Shown one piece after another: positions 27,411 through 35,378 of a DNA stretch of 64,000 nt; within the stretch, counting starts at the first letter, position 1; every line of letters begins with the position of its first letter. Origin of the DNA: Herbaspirillum huttiense (lineage in GTDB: Bacteria > Pseudomonadota > Gammaproteobacteria > Burkholderiales > Burkholderiaceae_D); the NCBI RefSeq assembly GCF_004367745.1, contig NZ_CP037993.1:62001-126000 (forward strand), given 5' to 3'. The notes under the pieces were generated by a model. The model was not told the origin of the DNA, made no database searches, and was given only the letters and a program-made list of their open reading frames with translations. The position numbers and the translations under genes were made by a program.

Positions 27411-29158
27411 GCGGCCTTGCGCCGGGCCAGCGAGACGGTAAAGATGCCCCACTGGTCGATGCGCTGTTCGATCTTCTCGAATCCGGCCTCGGCCACCAGC
27501 TGGTCCATCTCGGCTTGTGTGCGGCGGCGCATGACCCAGGCCTGGCCGCCGCGATGGCTGGTCAGGGCGCGGGCGATCAGTTCCAGTTGCGGATGCCAGG
27601 GCTGGCCGGTGTAGACCAGATAGCCGCCCGGCGCGATGGCATCGGCCAGTCCGGCCAGGGAGGTGGCCACGGCGTCATTGTCCGGGAACAGTTCGTAGAG
27701 GCCGGAGACGATGCCCACCGTCGGGCGCGGCGTGACGGCGGCCAGGCTGGCGCGGTCAAAGGCGTCGCCCTGCACGAAGCGGGCGATGTCGGCCAGGCCC
27801 TTGTCGGCAATCAGCGCCGTGCCTTGCTGTACATTCAGTTCGCTGTAGTCGCGCAGCAGGATGGAGTGGGGACGCGGTCCCTGGCCCAGCGCTTCCAGCA
27901 CGTAGCGGCCATGGCCGGCGGCGATGTCGAGCACGTGCAGCGGCTGTCCTTCCGCCTGCAGGCGGGCCAGGGCCGTACGCAGCAATTCCTCTACATGCAG
28001 CTTGCGCTGGCGGATGCCTTTCCAGCCGATCGCGTCCAGATACTGGCGATCGATGGCGCGGCCCAGCGGACCGACGCCTTCGGGGGTGTTGCGGTAGACG
28101 TAGTCGAGCGTGCTGCCCGAATCAAAACCGGTGCGATGTCCGAGCGCCACGCCCTTGGAGAGCAGGCCGCCCAGCTTCATGTTGGCGCGGTAACCGGCCC
28201 AGTACATTCCCTTGGGGCTGAGAGCGGGAAGCGGCGCGGACAGCTGGCGCGACTCCTCGAAGGTCGGGCCCTGGCGGTGCGACTGGCGAAGGTCCGGACG
28301 GGCCCAGGCTTGCGAGAATTGGCGCAGGATGAATTCACGTGCCAGGTCGGTGGCGATCTTGCGGTCCTTCTCGCCGAAGGTGTCGTGATAGAAGCCGGGG
28401 AGGACGTGCTTTTCCTTCACTGGTGTGCCCAGACGTGCGAAGAAATCGTGCTGGGGGCCATGGTGCACGACCCAGTCCGCGCCGGAAATGAGCAATTGCG
28501 TGGGAATGGTGATGGCCTGGGCATCGGCGACCACGCGTTCGGCCGCTTCATACAGCGCCAGCAGGATATTCACGGAGATCGGGCGGCTGATCAGCGGATC
28601 GCTGTCGTAGGAGGCCTGGCGCTGCCGGTCGTGGGTCAGATACTTCGCCTTGACGTAGCTGTTGACGAAGAAATTGCCACGCAGCTTCTGCTGCAGGGCC
28701 AGTCCCGGACGGGCGAAGGGAACATAAAGCTTCACCTTGAAGGCGGGCGATGCCAGCACCAGGCAGCGTACGCGGGGCGCGTAGTCATGCGCCCAGGTCG
28801 AGACCAGCACCGCGCCCACGCTCTGGGCCAGCACGGCCATGTCTTCCTCGGCCACCTGCCACTGGTCGCGCAGGTGGTGGATGAAGGTTTGCACGTCCCG
28901 CACCGAGTGCGCAAAGCTCGGGGAATAGCCGCGCGGGCCGGGCGAACGGCCATGGCCGCGCGCATCCCAGGCATAGAAATCGAAATCGGAGAGGCCGAGT
29001 TCATCGACCAGATGCTCCATGCGCCCGCCGTGCTCGTGGCCGCGATGGAACATGACGACAGCGCCGCGCCGCTGCGGGCCGGTGGCCGGCCAGCGGCGAT
29101 AGAACAGGGATTGGCCGTCGTGGGTGGTGAACTGGTGTTCCTGGCAGGATCGTGTCAT
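27407..29158 (-). CDS. Bifunctional alpha/beta hydrolase - SAM methyltransferase (YnbC-like)
   Basis: 583 residues. Residues 1 to about 280 form a serine hydrolase like monoglyceride lipases: MFHRGHEHGGR oxyanion region, nucleophile in LAQSVGAVL, acid in ISGADWVVHHG and His in GFYHDTFGE. Residues about 300-583 are a class I methyltransferase with the SAM loop HVLDIAAGHGRYVLEAL. E. coli YnbC has the same two-domain build and nearly the same length. It may trim and methylate the lipid made by the cluster; the substrate is unknown. The ATG overlaps the upstream stop, and the longer frame runs into that gene. Confidence 0.88.
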   Translation of the reverse strand: MTRSCQEHQFTTHDGQSLFYRRWPATGPQRRGAVVMFHRGHEHGGRMEHLVDELGLSDFDFYAWDARGHGRSPGPRGYSPSFAHSVRDVQTFIHHLRDQWQVAEEDMAVLAQSVGAVLVSTWAHDYAPRVRCLVLASPAFKVKLYVPFARPGLALQQKLRGNFFVNSYVKAKYLTHDRQRQASYDSDPLISRPISVNILLALYEAAERVVADAQAITIPTQLLISGADWVVHHGPQHDFFARLGTPVKEKHVLPGFYHDTFGEKDRKIATDLAREFILRQFSQAWARPDLRQSHRQGPTFEESRQLSAPLPALSPKGMYWAGYRANMKLGGLLSKGVALGHRTGFDSGSTLDYVYRNTPEGVGPLGRAIDRQYLDAIGWKGIRQRKLHVEELLRTALARLQAEGQPLHVLDIAAGHGRYVLEALGQGPRPHSILLRDYSELNVQQGTALIADKGLADIARFVQGDAFDRASLAAVTPRPTVGIVSGLYELFPDNDAVATSLAGLADAIAPGGYLVYTGQPWHPQLELIARALTSHRGGQAWVMRRRTQAEMDQLVAEAGFEKIEQRIDQWGIFTVSLARRKAA

Positions 29159-29727
29159 GGGTGGGAGGCGGCGCGCAGGCCGCTGCGGATGCGGTTGACG
29201 ATATTGAGGAGGATGGCGGCGACAGCCAGCGGCAGCGCCCAGAAGATCCAGCCCGGGAGGCTGCCGGCCAGGCCCAGCCACAGGCCCAGCGCGCCGAACA
29301 GGAAGGCGCGGTCGCTCTTGCCCATGGGGCCGTCGTACTGGCGTGGCGCACCGACCATGGGGCCGAGCGCCCCGGTCATCTCCGACACCGCCGACAGGAA
29401 GATCACCCCGCCCACGCTGGCCCAGCCAAACGGGGCCACCAGCGCAAAGGGCAGGTACAGGGCGGCATCGGAGACGACGTCGGTCAGCTCGTTGAGATAG
29501 GCCCCCAGCGCCGACTGCTGGCCGAATTCACGCGCCAGCATGCCATCGACGGCATTGAAGGCCATGCGCAGGAACATCCACAGCGGCAGCAGCAGGAACA
29601 GCGCCGGCCGCTGTGGCCCGGCCACGAACAGCAGCGCGCCCAGTGCCAGCGAGACCAGCATGGCCAGCACGGTGACCGCATTGGCCGTCACGCCGGCCTC
29701 GGCCAGGGCGCGCACCATCGGCCGCAA
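29155..29727 (-). CDS. CDP-alcohol phosphatidyltransferase-like protein (YnbA-like), start probably frameshifted
   Basis: Membrane enzyme of the CDP-alcohol phosphatidyltransferase fold, about 190 residues and six hydrophobic segments. The family motif is present but altered: NAVDGMLAR then eight residues, then GAYLNELTD. Asn stands at the first and third metal-binding Asp positions; I recall the same in E. coli YnbA, so it looks like a subfamily trait. The conserved N-terminus (NQLKPRFQALLRP) is encoded upstream but out of frame with the nearest ATG (29768-29770): one extra A at 29756-29757 separates them. As drawn, translation would start at TTG 29727 or ATG 29718. First gene of the cluster. 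Confidence 0.75.
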   Translation of the reverse strand: MRPMVRALAEAGVTANAVTVLAMLVSLALGALLFVAGPQRPALFLLLPLWMFLRMAFNAVDGMLAREFGQQSALGAYLNELTDVVSDAALYLPFALVAPFGWASVGGVIFLSAVSEMTGALGPMVGAPRQYDGPMGKSDRAFLFGALGLWLGLAGSLPGWIFWALPLAVAAILLNIVNRIRSGLRAASHP

Positions 29728-29770
29728 GAGCGCCTGAAAGCGGGGTTTGAGTTGATTAGATGCTGATCAT

Positions 29771-30085
29771 GCAGCACCTGCCGCACGGTCGTCGGGGAGG
29801 GAAGAGGGCATGGGGGATCGTCCTTGTTGTCGATTCTGATTTGTTATTTGTTGTATCGGGCGAAGCTCACCTTAGGCAACGCAATGGCGTCTTCTGTTCC
29901 CGGCTTATGCGAGCAGAAGTTGAAATCGAGGGAATGAAAGGGGAGTTCTCGTCGCCGTTCGAGGCTTGCGTTGACTGAATGTCATCGGCTTTGGCGCCGT
30001 TGCGCAGGCAGGCGAGGGAGAAGGCGACGCAGCGATGCGCTCCCGGTGAGCGCATCGTTACGTCGGGAACTGAGGCGGGGGAGGG
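29771..30085. other. Intergenic region upstream of the ynb-like cluster
   Basis: About 315 bases between the lipid cluster and the LysE-type gene, both on the minus strand. It holds a 9-bp hairpin (CGATGCGCT/AGCGCATCG, 30033-30057) without a T tract, 29 bases past the LysE-type stop. The AT-rich part near 29825-29860 is the likely cluster promoter. No gene seen. Confidence 0.5.
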
Positions 30086-30715
30086 TCAGCGGCGCTGGAT
30101 CAGCATATGGACGGCCAGTCCGGCCAGCACGCTACCCATCAGCCAGCGCTGCAGGCGTTGCCAGTGTGGACGGCCAGCCAGCAGGGCCGAGATGGAAGCC
30201 GCAGAGAAGGTGATCACGGCGTTCATGCTGACGCCGACCACGATCTGCGTCAGACCCAGGGCGAAGGACTGGAGAAGTACGCTCCCGTGTTCGGGCTGGA
30301 TGAATTGCGGTAGCAGCGACAGATACATCACGGCGATCTTGGGATTGAGCAGGCTGGTCAGCAGACCCATGCTGAAGAGTTTGCGGGGGCTGTCCGGGGG
30401 CAGGGTGCGGAGGGCAAACGGCGATCGGCCGCCCGGCTTGAGGGCTTGCCAGGCCAGGTAGAGCAGGTAGAGCGCTCCCGCCAGGCGCAGCGCGTCGTAG
30501 GCCAGGGGCAGGGTCATCAGCAGGGCGCTGATGCCCAGCGCGGTACAGAGCATGTAGAACACCAGCCCCAGCGCGATTCCGGCCAGCGAGATCAACCCGG
30601 CCTTGCGGCCCTGGCAGACCGAACGCGAGACCAGATAAAGCATGTTGGGGCCGGGCGTGAGCACCATGCCCAGGCAGAGGGCGGCGAAGGCCAGCAGGGT
30701 GGAGACAGTGGGCAT
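30086..30715 (-). CDS. LysE/RhtB family amino-acid exporter
   Basis: Inner-membrane exporter (209 residues, about six hydrophobic segments). The family signature GMVLTPGPNMLYL is at residues 16-28 and the second conserved region SLLNPKIAVMYLSLLPQF near 120-137. Shine-Dalgarno GAGGAT precedes the ATG. Likely exports an amino acid or homoserine-lactone-like compound; substrate not determinable. Last intact core gene before the island boundary. Confidence 0.9.
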   Translation of the reverse strand: MPTVSTLLAFAALCLGMVLTPGPNMLYLVSRSVCQGRKAGLISLAGIALGLVFYMLCTALGISALLMTLPLAYDALRLAGALYLLYLAWQALKPGGRSPFALRTLPPDSPRKLFSMGLLTSLLNPKIAVMYLSLLPQFIQPEHGSVLLQSFALGLTQIVVGVSMNAVITFSAASISALLAGRPHWQRLQRWLMGSVLAGLAVHMLIQRR

Positions 30716-30876
30716 GGCGATGATCCTCTTTCGGTCGGCAGGTGGGGGCGGCAGTCAATGCCATGTGAATTGCAAGGCTAAGGCCCGGCCGGCCGAGGGA
30801 GAAGATACAGACGGTGCTCTTGCATGGCGCAACAGGGGGGGAATGCTCTTGTCTGCCCGGACAGATCCGTTGCCGC

Positions 30877-31350
30877 TCAATTACCGGCCAGCGTCCGCCG
30901 GTATTGCACTGCCTCGGCCACATGCGCCTGTGTGATCACATCGGACTCCGCCAGATCGGCGATGGTGCGCGCCAGTTTCAGCACCCGGTGATAGGCCCGC
31001 GCCGACCAGTTCAGCCGCAGCATGGCGGCTTGCAGCAGTTGGGCCGCCGCCACATCGTGCTGGCAGTGCCGGTCGATTTCGCTACCCCCCAGCTGGCTGT
31101 TGGGTTTGCCCTGGCGCTGGCGCTGTCGTTCAAAGGCGCGCGCGACCCGTTCCGCGATGGCGGCGCTGGTTTCACCCGGCTGCTGGACGGCCAGTTCGGC
31201 GGGGCTCAGGGCGTTGACGTGCAGTTGCATGTCGATGCGGTCCAGCAGCGGGCCGGACAAGCGCGCCTGGTAGCGCTTGACCAGTTCCGGCGTGCAGCGG
31301 CAGCGGCCCTGGCTGTCGCCATACTGTCCGCACGGACAGGGATTCATGGC
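30877..31350 (-). pseudogene. comM: comM/yifB (Mg-chelatase-like ATPase), 3' fragment
   Basis: Only the last ~157 residues of the ComM/YifB family remain. The fragment begins at AMNPCPCGQYGD, the zinc-binding CxC region that normally follows the Walker motifs, and continues through LSGPLLDRIDMQL to the normal C-terminus. The AAA+ Walker A and B motifs and the N-terminal Lon-like domain are missing. Upstream codons of the open frame do not resemble ComM, so homology stops at about 31350. This marks the left edge of the foreign segment; the fragment is presumably non-functional. Confidence 0.88.
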
Positions 31351-31720
31351 TTGTGCCGTCAAGCCGTTTTTAGCGGTTTTTGTTCCTGACAAACGCTTTG
31401 TAGTGATATTGCCAAATTGATATCGTAACTCGAACGAATGTTAAGCGATATTGCCACTTTCGAAACCGGCGAGCGTATTTTCGGTGGCCTTATCTAGAGG
31501 CTGAGATAACCCACAGGCGTGAGGGCTCTTAAAGGGAAATACATGCCGGTGCAGACCAGATCTGCACGAGGTCGGTTAGCCCTTTCGAAGAGTATGCAAA
31601 AGCGTTCCGCTGATAAGGCATCGTTAATCAAAAAGCTGTGACGTCAGTTGAAACGCCCCTGGTGCAGGAAAGTTTGTCCTTCTAAGCAATGCCCCTATCT
31701 TGGAGATGTTGGACTTTCTG
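31351..31720. other. Island edge without genes; paired GATATTGCCA repeats
   Basis: About 370 bases with no credible gene. The 10-mer GATATTGCCA occurs at 31405-31414 and again at 31447-31456, 42 bases apart in the same orientation, inside 22-base windows sharing 16 positions. Repeats of this size just inside a junction resemble transposase-binding sites at the ends of Tn7-like elements, but no transposase is in the window. Lower GC than the core region. Confidence 0.45.
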
Positions 31721-31732
31721 GCAATAAAGAAA

Positions 31733-31765
31733 AAAAGGGGCGACGACGATGTCGTGACCCCTTTT
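31733..31765 (-). terminator. Terminator after the XRE regulator
   Basis: AAAAGGGG pairs with CCCCTTTT, with an inner ACGAC/GTCGT stem; on the minus strand it runs into a T-rich tract. It lies 56 bases after the regulator stop. Confidence 0.8.
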
Positions 31766-31820
31766 CTTATTAGCACTCAGTTCGAGGCATCAAGTTACTA
31801 CGTACTCGTGAGAGTCCCGA

Positions 31821-32153
31821 TTATCGCTGCTGCGCCCGTTGTATCGATTCACGGAACGCGAACATGGCCTCCTCAACCATCTGAGGAGTCGCATTGGGAA
31901 CCAAGTCGTCAGTAGGAAACTTACCGGCCATGTAGTAGAGGTATTCCTCCGGCATGTTCAAAATCTTGGCCAGTTGCTTAACGATGAAATCAGATGACGG
32001 ACTGCGGCGGTCATGCTCAATATCATTCAGATACTGCGCGGATATTGGAACACCATCTTCGCGTAGGATTTGAGAAGCTAAATCCTTTTGAGTCAGTTTC
32101 TGTTTTTTGCGTTGAGTGCAAATGACGCTGCCAAAAGTTGCGGGTTGACTCAT
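31821..32153 (-). CDS. XRE-family helix-turn-helix regulator
   Basis: 110 residues. The N-terminal ~70 form an HTH_3 domain (KLTQKDLASQILREDGVPIS, recognition helix SAQYLNDIEHDRRSPS), the rest is a short helical tail. Probably a DNA-binding repressor for itself or the adjacent gene. It lies on the same strand as, and 100 bases downstream of, the truncated C39-like gene. The AT-rich gap between them could carry its promoter. Not recognisable as a phage repressor. Confidence 0.82.
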   Translation of the reverse strand: MSQPATFGSVICTQRKKQKLTQKDLASQILREDGVPISAQYLNDIEHDRRSPSSDFIVKQLAKILNMPEEYLYYMAGKFPTDDLVPNATPQMVEEAMFAFRESIQRAQQR

Positions 32154-32253
32154 AAGAAGGATAAAAATCGATAAAAGCAGATCAGCTAATTAGCGTAGTT
32201 TATAGCAATTTGCTAAATCGTTCAAATTTTTCAGATACTGCGCGGATTCAAGA

Positions 32254-33277
32254 TCACTTCGATCGTTGTGTTTCAGGTGGAGAAAAGTGACTAATCATTG
32301 CACGAACGATGGCGGCGGCCTGAGCATCATTCGTACCTGGCTCTTGCATGCACAGCGCTTGAATCATTGCATTGAATTCATGGCCGTATGTTTTCCCCTG
32401 TAACAAGAGAGGACTTTGCTCGATTCCTGTCGCGTCAAAAAGCAGATCAAGACAAACACTGTCGTTAGTGCGGGCAGTAGCTCGCCACATATATTTGGGC
32501 AAAGACATCTTCAAGGTGTCAGCGGTATCGTCCCCGTAGCTACCGTCCTTCAATAACTGGTTCTTAAACGAGGAAACCGTGATGAGATAGATGTCCCATG
32601 TCTGCCTCTCCATCTTGGGAAAGAATTGCAGGCGGATCTGTTCAAATAGGTCATCTAAGGCAACGATCGCATCATGGATGAACTTGAAGGGAATTCGGAT
32701 CTTCTTGTATAGCGGCAGTACTATTAGCTTCGGTATTGCAATGACGCATGGGGCTTGCTCGTTATTCTTGTACTTTCTTGGTTTAGAGCTTGTTTTCTTT
32801 AGCGAGAAAAGCTCAGTTTTACTCGGTTTCCAGTCTGTCGACATGGAGTTAACCACTTTGCCATCAATTTCGCGCGCTTGAAACGACATGCGTGCAAATG
32901 GCCCGAGCTGATCATCATGCACATAGAGTTTGTCGATTTTTGAGGCTTCAAGCTGAAATCGCGTCGGACCACTGGGAATGATCTCATTGCCGCCAAGGCT
33001 ATACCCAGCAACTGCTACTGCATGGCCACCCTTTTCCGTGCGAGTGCATTTCGTATTGGAGAAATCGAGATCTTCCAGGGTAATCGCCATCAGCGCGGGC
33101 ACACCACCACGTAAATATGCATAGAGCGTGCTCTTTACGATGTGATTATCTTGGGCGCTCAAGATTTGCGCTTCTAGCCCTACAGCATTAATGGCATTGG
33201 CCATTTGCGGGGCAGTAAGTCCTCTATTGGGAAAGGCTCGTGCCTCAGGTGCCTCGCTGTTCGGCAAAGTAGCAATA
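32254..33277 (-). pseudogene. C39-like (papain-fold) protein gene, 5' end removed at the IS junction
   Basis: An open frame of 362 codons runs from inside the adjacent IS element, but only the part up to position 33277 belongs to this gene (about 340 residues). GLTAPQMANAIN, the His segment GGHAVAVAGY and the following LYVHDDQLGPFARM match the His-Asp half of peptidase C39-like domains. The N-terminal catalytic Cys region is absent because the element abuts the gene. The C-terminal ~200 residues are not recognised. The IS-derived ATG (MGQLRMQ...) could still give a fusion product. Original role unknown; an XRE regulator follows. Confidence 0.55.
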
Positions 33278-33280
33278 GCT

Positions 33281-33755
33281 TGTTGATTTGCATTGAAAAC
33301 TGACCCAGTTTCCCCGGAAATTTGCATCCTAAGTTGACCCATGTTTAGACCACAATCCTGCTCATGACATCGAGCGGGAGAACGGAGTGATAGACGTGGC
33401 CCTACTTGGAATCATTCGACGCTGGTACATCAGAGATCGCGTCTCGATCCGGGAAATCGCCCGCAGGTTGGACATTTCCCGAAACACGGTTCGTCGCTAC
33501 ATTCGATCAGAGGCGATCGAACCTTCCTATGCCAGCAGGCATTCACCGAGCTCTTTGGATGCATATGCCCCCAGGCTTTCCGCGTGGCTGAGCTCAGAGT
33601 TGGTCAAATCCCGTAAGCAAAGACGGACCCTGAAACAGATGTTCCTGGAGTTAAGGGAGCTTGGTTATGAGGGGTCGTATGACCGTGTGGCGGCCTTTAG
33701 CAGGCACTGGAAGGCGGGTCAGTTAGAGAGGGTCAAATCGGCGAGCAAATCAACA
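33281..33755 (+). mobile_element. 475-bp non-autonomous IS21-like element, copy A
   Basis: The ends are an 11-bp perfect inverted repeat, TGTTGATTTGC ... GCAAATCAACA, and both ends also contain a TGACCC-type inner motif. A second internal copy of the end motif (TTTGCAT...TTGACCC) follows the left end, as in IS21-family elements with multiple terminal repeats. It carries only the start of istA and no istB. An identical copy lies inverted at 49773-50247, and three extra bases (GCT before, GCC after) are shared by both. No target duplication is visible. Confidence 0.75.
33387..33755 (+). pseudogene. istA fragment (IS21-family transposase N-terminus)
   Basis: GTG start preceded by GGGAG. About 123 residues encode the helix-turn-helix of IstA (VSIREIARRLDISRNTVRRYIRS) and the start of the linker. 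The DDE catalytic core is absent; the frame runs out of the element into the neighbouring gene remnant. It cannot transpose on its own, but the product could still bind element ends. Confidence 0.8.
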
Positions 33756-33758
33756 GCC

Positions 33759-34148
33759 TCAGATCTGTTGTTCGATGATGAGGGCTACTGGGACACATCG
33801 CAGGCATGGAGAGGACACCAGCCCGTTACGAATTTCGTTGACCTGATTGCGCAAGTGTTACCTTCCGCGAACTCTTGGAACGATGAGGTTTGTATTTGGG
33901 GAACCGCCGGAGAAAATAATATTCAGGTGAGCTATAAAGACGAACTCGTGGAGTCGGTCGCGATTCGTATTGATACTCGTGGTGACGCGTTGCCAATGTG
34001 CTTGAAAGTCATCCACCTGGCAAAAGCGATGAATTGCTTACTATTTCTCCCCGCATCTCGATCTATCATCATGCAGGATGCAGCATTGCTGATAGGCGCT
34101 CTTCTCAACTCCAAAGCATCACATCCGAATACCGTCTCCGAAAATTAG
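33759..34148 (+). pseudogene. Immunity-type gene remnant fused to the istA frame
   Basis: About 130 codons in frame with the istA fragment encode a compact alpha/beta protein (WNDEVCIWG, then VESVAIRIDTRGDALPMCLK, then NCLLFLPASRSII). The pattern resembles small immunity proteins of polymorphic toxin systems, with charged beta strands and a C-terminal helix, but I cannot name the family. The natural start has been lost at the IS junction. GC is well below the core average. Confidence 0.45.
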
Positions 34149-34149
34149 T

Positions 34150-34179
34150 TGGTCTGCTCTCGGCCAGAAGCCGACGTTC
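34150..34179. repeat. REP-like imperfect palindrome, copy 1
   Basis: GTCTGCTCTCGGCCAGAAG followed by CCGACGTT. One of at least four related copies in the window with consensus GTCCGCtaTCGGCCAGAAG-C-GACATT. The left GTC-GC and right GC-GAC parts can pair around CGGCCAGAA. Confidence 0.55.
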
Positions 34180-34200
34180 AAAAATAATGAGCTGGATAAT

Positions 34201-34517
34201 ATGCTTCCCTTGATACCAAGCAGCTATTACGACTACATTCAAGAAAATGGTCTGTTCGAAGGGTTCACTGTCGATGAGGCCCGCCCAGGCTACATTATCC
34301 TCTGGGCTAAGGACGAAATTCCTGGAGGTAATTCTGATATTGAAATCGAAACGTACGCGCCCGGCTTCGTGGCTTTTGCGGGAGATGGCGGGGGGAAGTG
34401 CTAGCCTTTGATGAACAAGGCGCTGTCTACATGCTGCCACTAATTGGAATGGCGCCTGAGGCTGCCATCCTAATAGCAGATGACTTTCAATCGTTCGCCA
34501 GTAGATTCGTCCGCTAG
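34201..34517 (+). pseudogene. SMI1/KNR4 (SUKH)-like immunity gene with frameshift
   Basis: The first frame reads LPLIPSSYYDYIQENGLFEGF, a SUKH opening, and ends prematurely after GDGGG. Inserting one G in the G6 run at 34390-34395 restores EVLAFDEQGAVYMLPL and a further ~35 residues to a TAG at 34515-34517, as expected for this fold. The N-terminal portion is also short, with no good ribosome binding site. SUKH proteins neutralise nuclease and other toxins of contact-dependent or type VI systems. No toxin gene is present. Confidence 0.55.
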
Positions 34518-34536
34518 CGGCCAGAAACAGACATTG
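34508..34536. repeat. REP-like imperfect palindrome, copy 2
   Basis: CGTCCGCTAGCGGCCAGAAA followed by CAGACATTG; same family as the copies near 34150, 35502 and 42672. It lies between the SUKH remnant and the next small gene. Confidence 0.55.
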
Positions 34537-34548
34537 AAGGAAGTATTG

Positions 34549-34848
34549 ATGCCCTGGGTTAATAGTGTCTCGACTTTCAAGGACTTTTTGTCGCTCGTCA
34601 TCGTTCACGCACCGGATGATTTTCCAAAAGAAGACTATCTCAGCGACGATGAACAGCTCACTCTGGAATCCGCGTTCTCCGAGCTTCGCGCTGGCGTAGA
34701 ACTGTTCGCCAAGGCTCGCCACCTTAAAGCGGACGATGTGGCCGAGCTTCAAAGCCTGCTTGATGTTTCGCTTAAATCCTATCGCTCTGGAGGCGACATT
34801 GAAGGAGCCCACCTGCTGCAAGACCTGGAGTCGAAGGCCTTCCGATAG
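34549..34848 (+). CDS. Small protein of unknown function, possibly immunity
   Basis: 99 residues, acidic and mainly helical (VHAPDDFPKEDYLSDDEQLT, then LRAGVELFAKARHLKADD). The ATG giving MPWVNSVST is preceded by AAGGAAG at good spacing; the longer frame runs through the upstream repeat. No family recognised. Its place in a run of small immunity-like genes separated by palindromic repeats suggests an orphan immunity protein; this is inference from context. Confidence 0.6.
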   Translation: MPWVNSVSTFKDFLSLVIVHAPDDFPKEDYLSDDEQLTLESAFSELRAGVELFAKARHLKADDVAELQSLLDVSLKSYRSGGDIEGAHLLQDLESKAFR

Positions 34849-34943
34849 AGCTATGCTTTAGGCGCGTTAGACGGCTCAGGCGTTCACCCGCAATCGGCCA
34901 CTAACGGACGACACTTCGGCCAACAACGCATACAAGTATAAAA

Positions 34944-35378
34944 ATGAAAAATCTTTCTTGGAACGACCTATTTGTTGATGCATCTTTGCTAGATTTCAAG
35001 GCTCTTTTTTCGGAATGGCCAGGCTTGATCAAAGGGGAAGTTGCGCCCATTGGTGCATCGGTTTTCGGAGACCTTTTTTATCAGAATAGGTCCGGAGCGG
35101 TCTTCAAGCTGGATGTTTTGGAGGGTGGGGTCAGCCAGATAGCGGATACCATGCAACAGTTTTCCGAACTGATGAATTCAGAAAAGTGGCGGGAATATCA
35201 TCTTTTAAGCGAAGGGGTGGCATTGCTTAAACAAAAAGGCCTGGAGCGATCTGCCCTTCAATTTTTTGGTTTTGCCCCACATCCCGCTCTGGCAGGAAAG
35301 ATCGACTGGTCTAGAGTGATGTTGCTAGACGCAGTGGTCTGGAACTCTATTTGTGCCCAGTCTTTGGGGATTCGATAA
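34944..35378 (+). CDS. DUF1851 / Tdi1-like immunity protein
   Basis: 144 residues resembling the DUF1851 (T6SS immunity Tdi1 C-terminal) family: GDLFYQNRSGAVFKLDVLEG is the strand-rich core, followed by a helical region and LQFFGFAPHPALAGK, a phrase typical of these proteins. It would protect against an ADP-ribosylating or nuclease effector by binding it. No effector, VgrG or T6SS gene is nearby, so it is an orphan. No strong Shine-Dalgarno is visible before the ATG at 34944. Confidence 0.65.
   Translation: MKNLSWNDLFVDASLLDFKALFSEWPGLIKGEVAPIGASVFGDLFYQNRSGAVFKLDVLEGGVSQIADTMQQFSELMNSEKWREYHLLSEGVALLKQKGLERSALQFFGFAPHPALAGKIDWSRVMLLDAVVWNSICAQSLGIR

Noticed and set aside
30033-30057. 9-bp hairpin downstream of the LysE-type gene as a terminator
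   Set aside because: No T tract on either strand; kept only as a feature of the gap.
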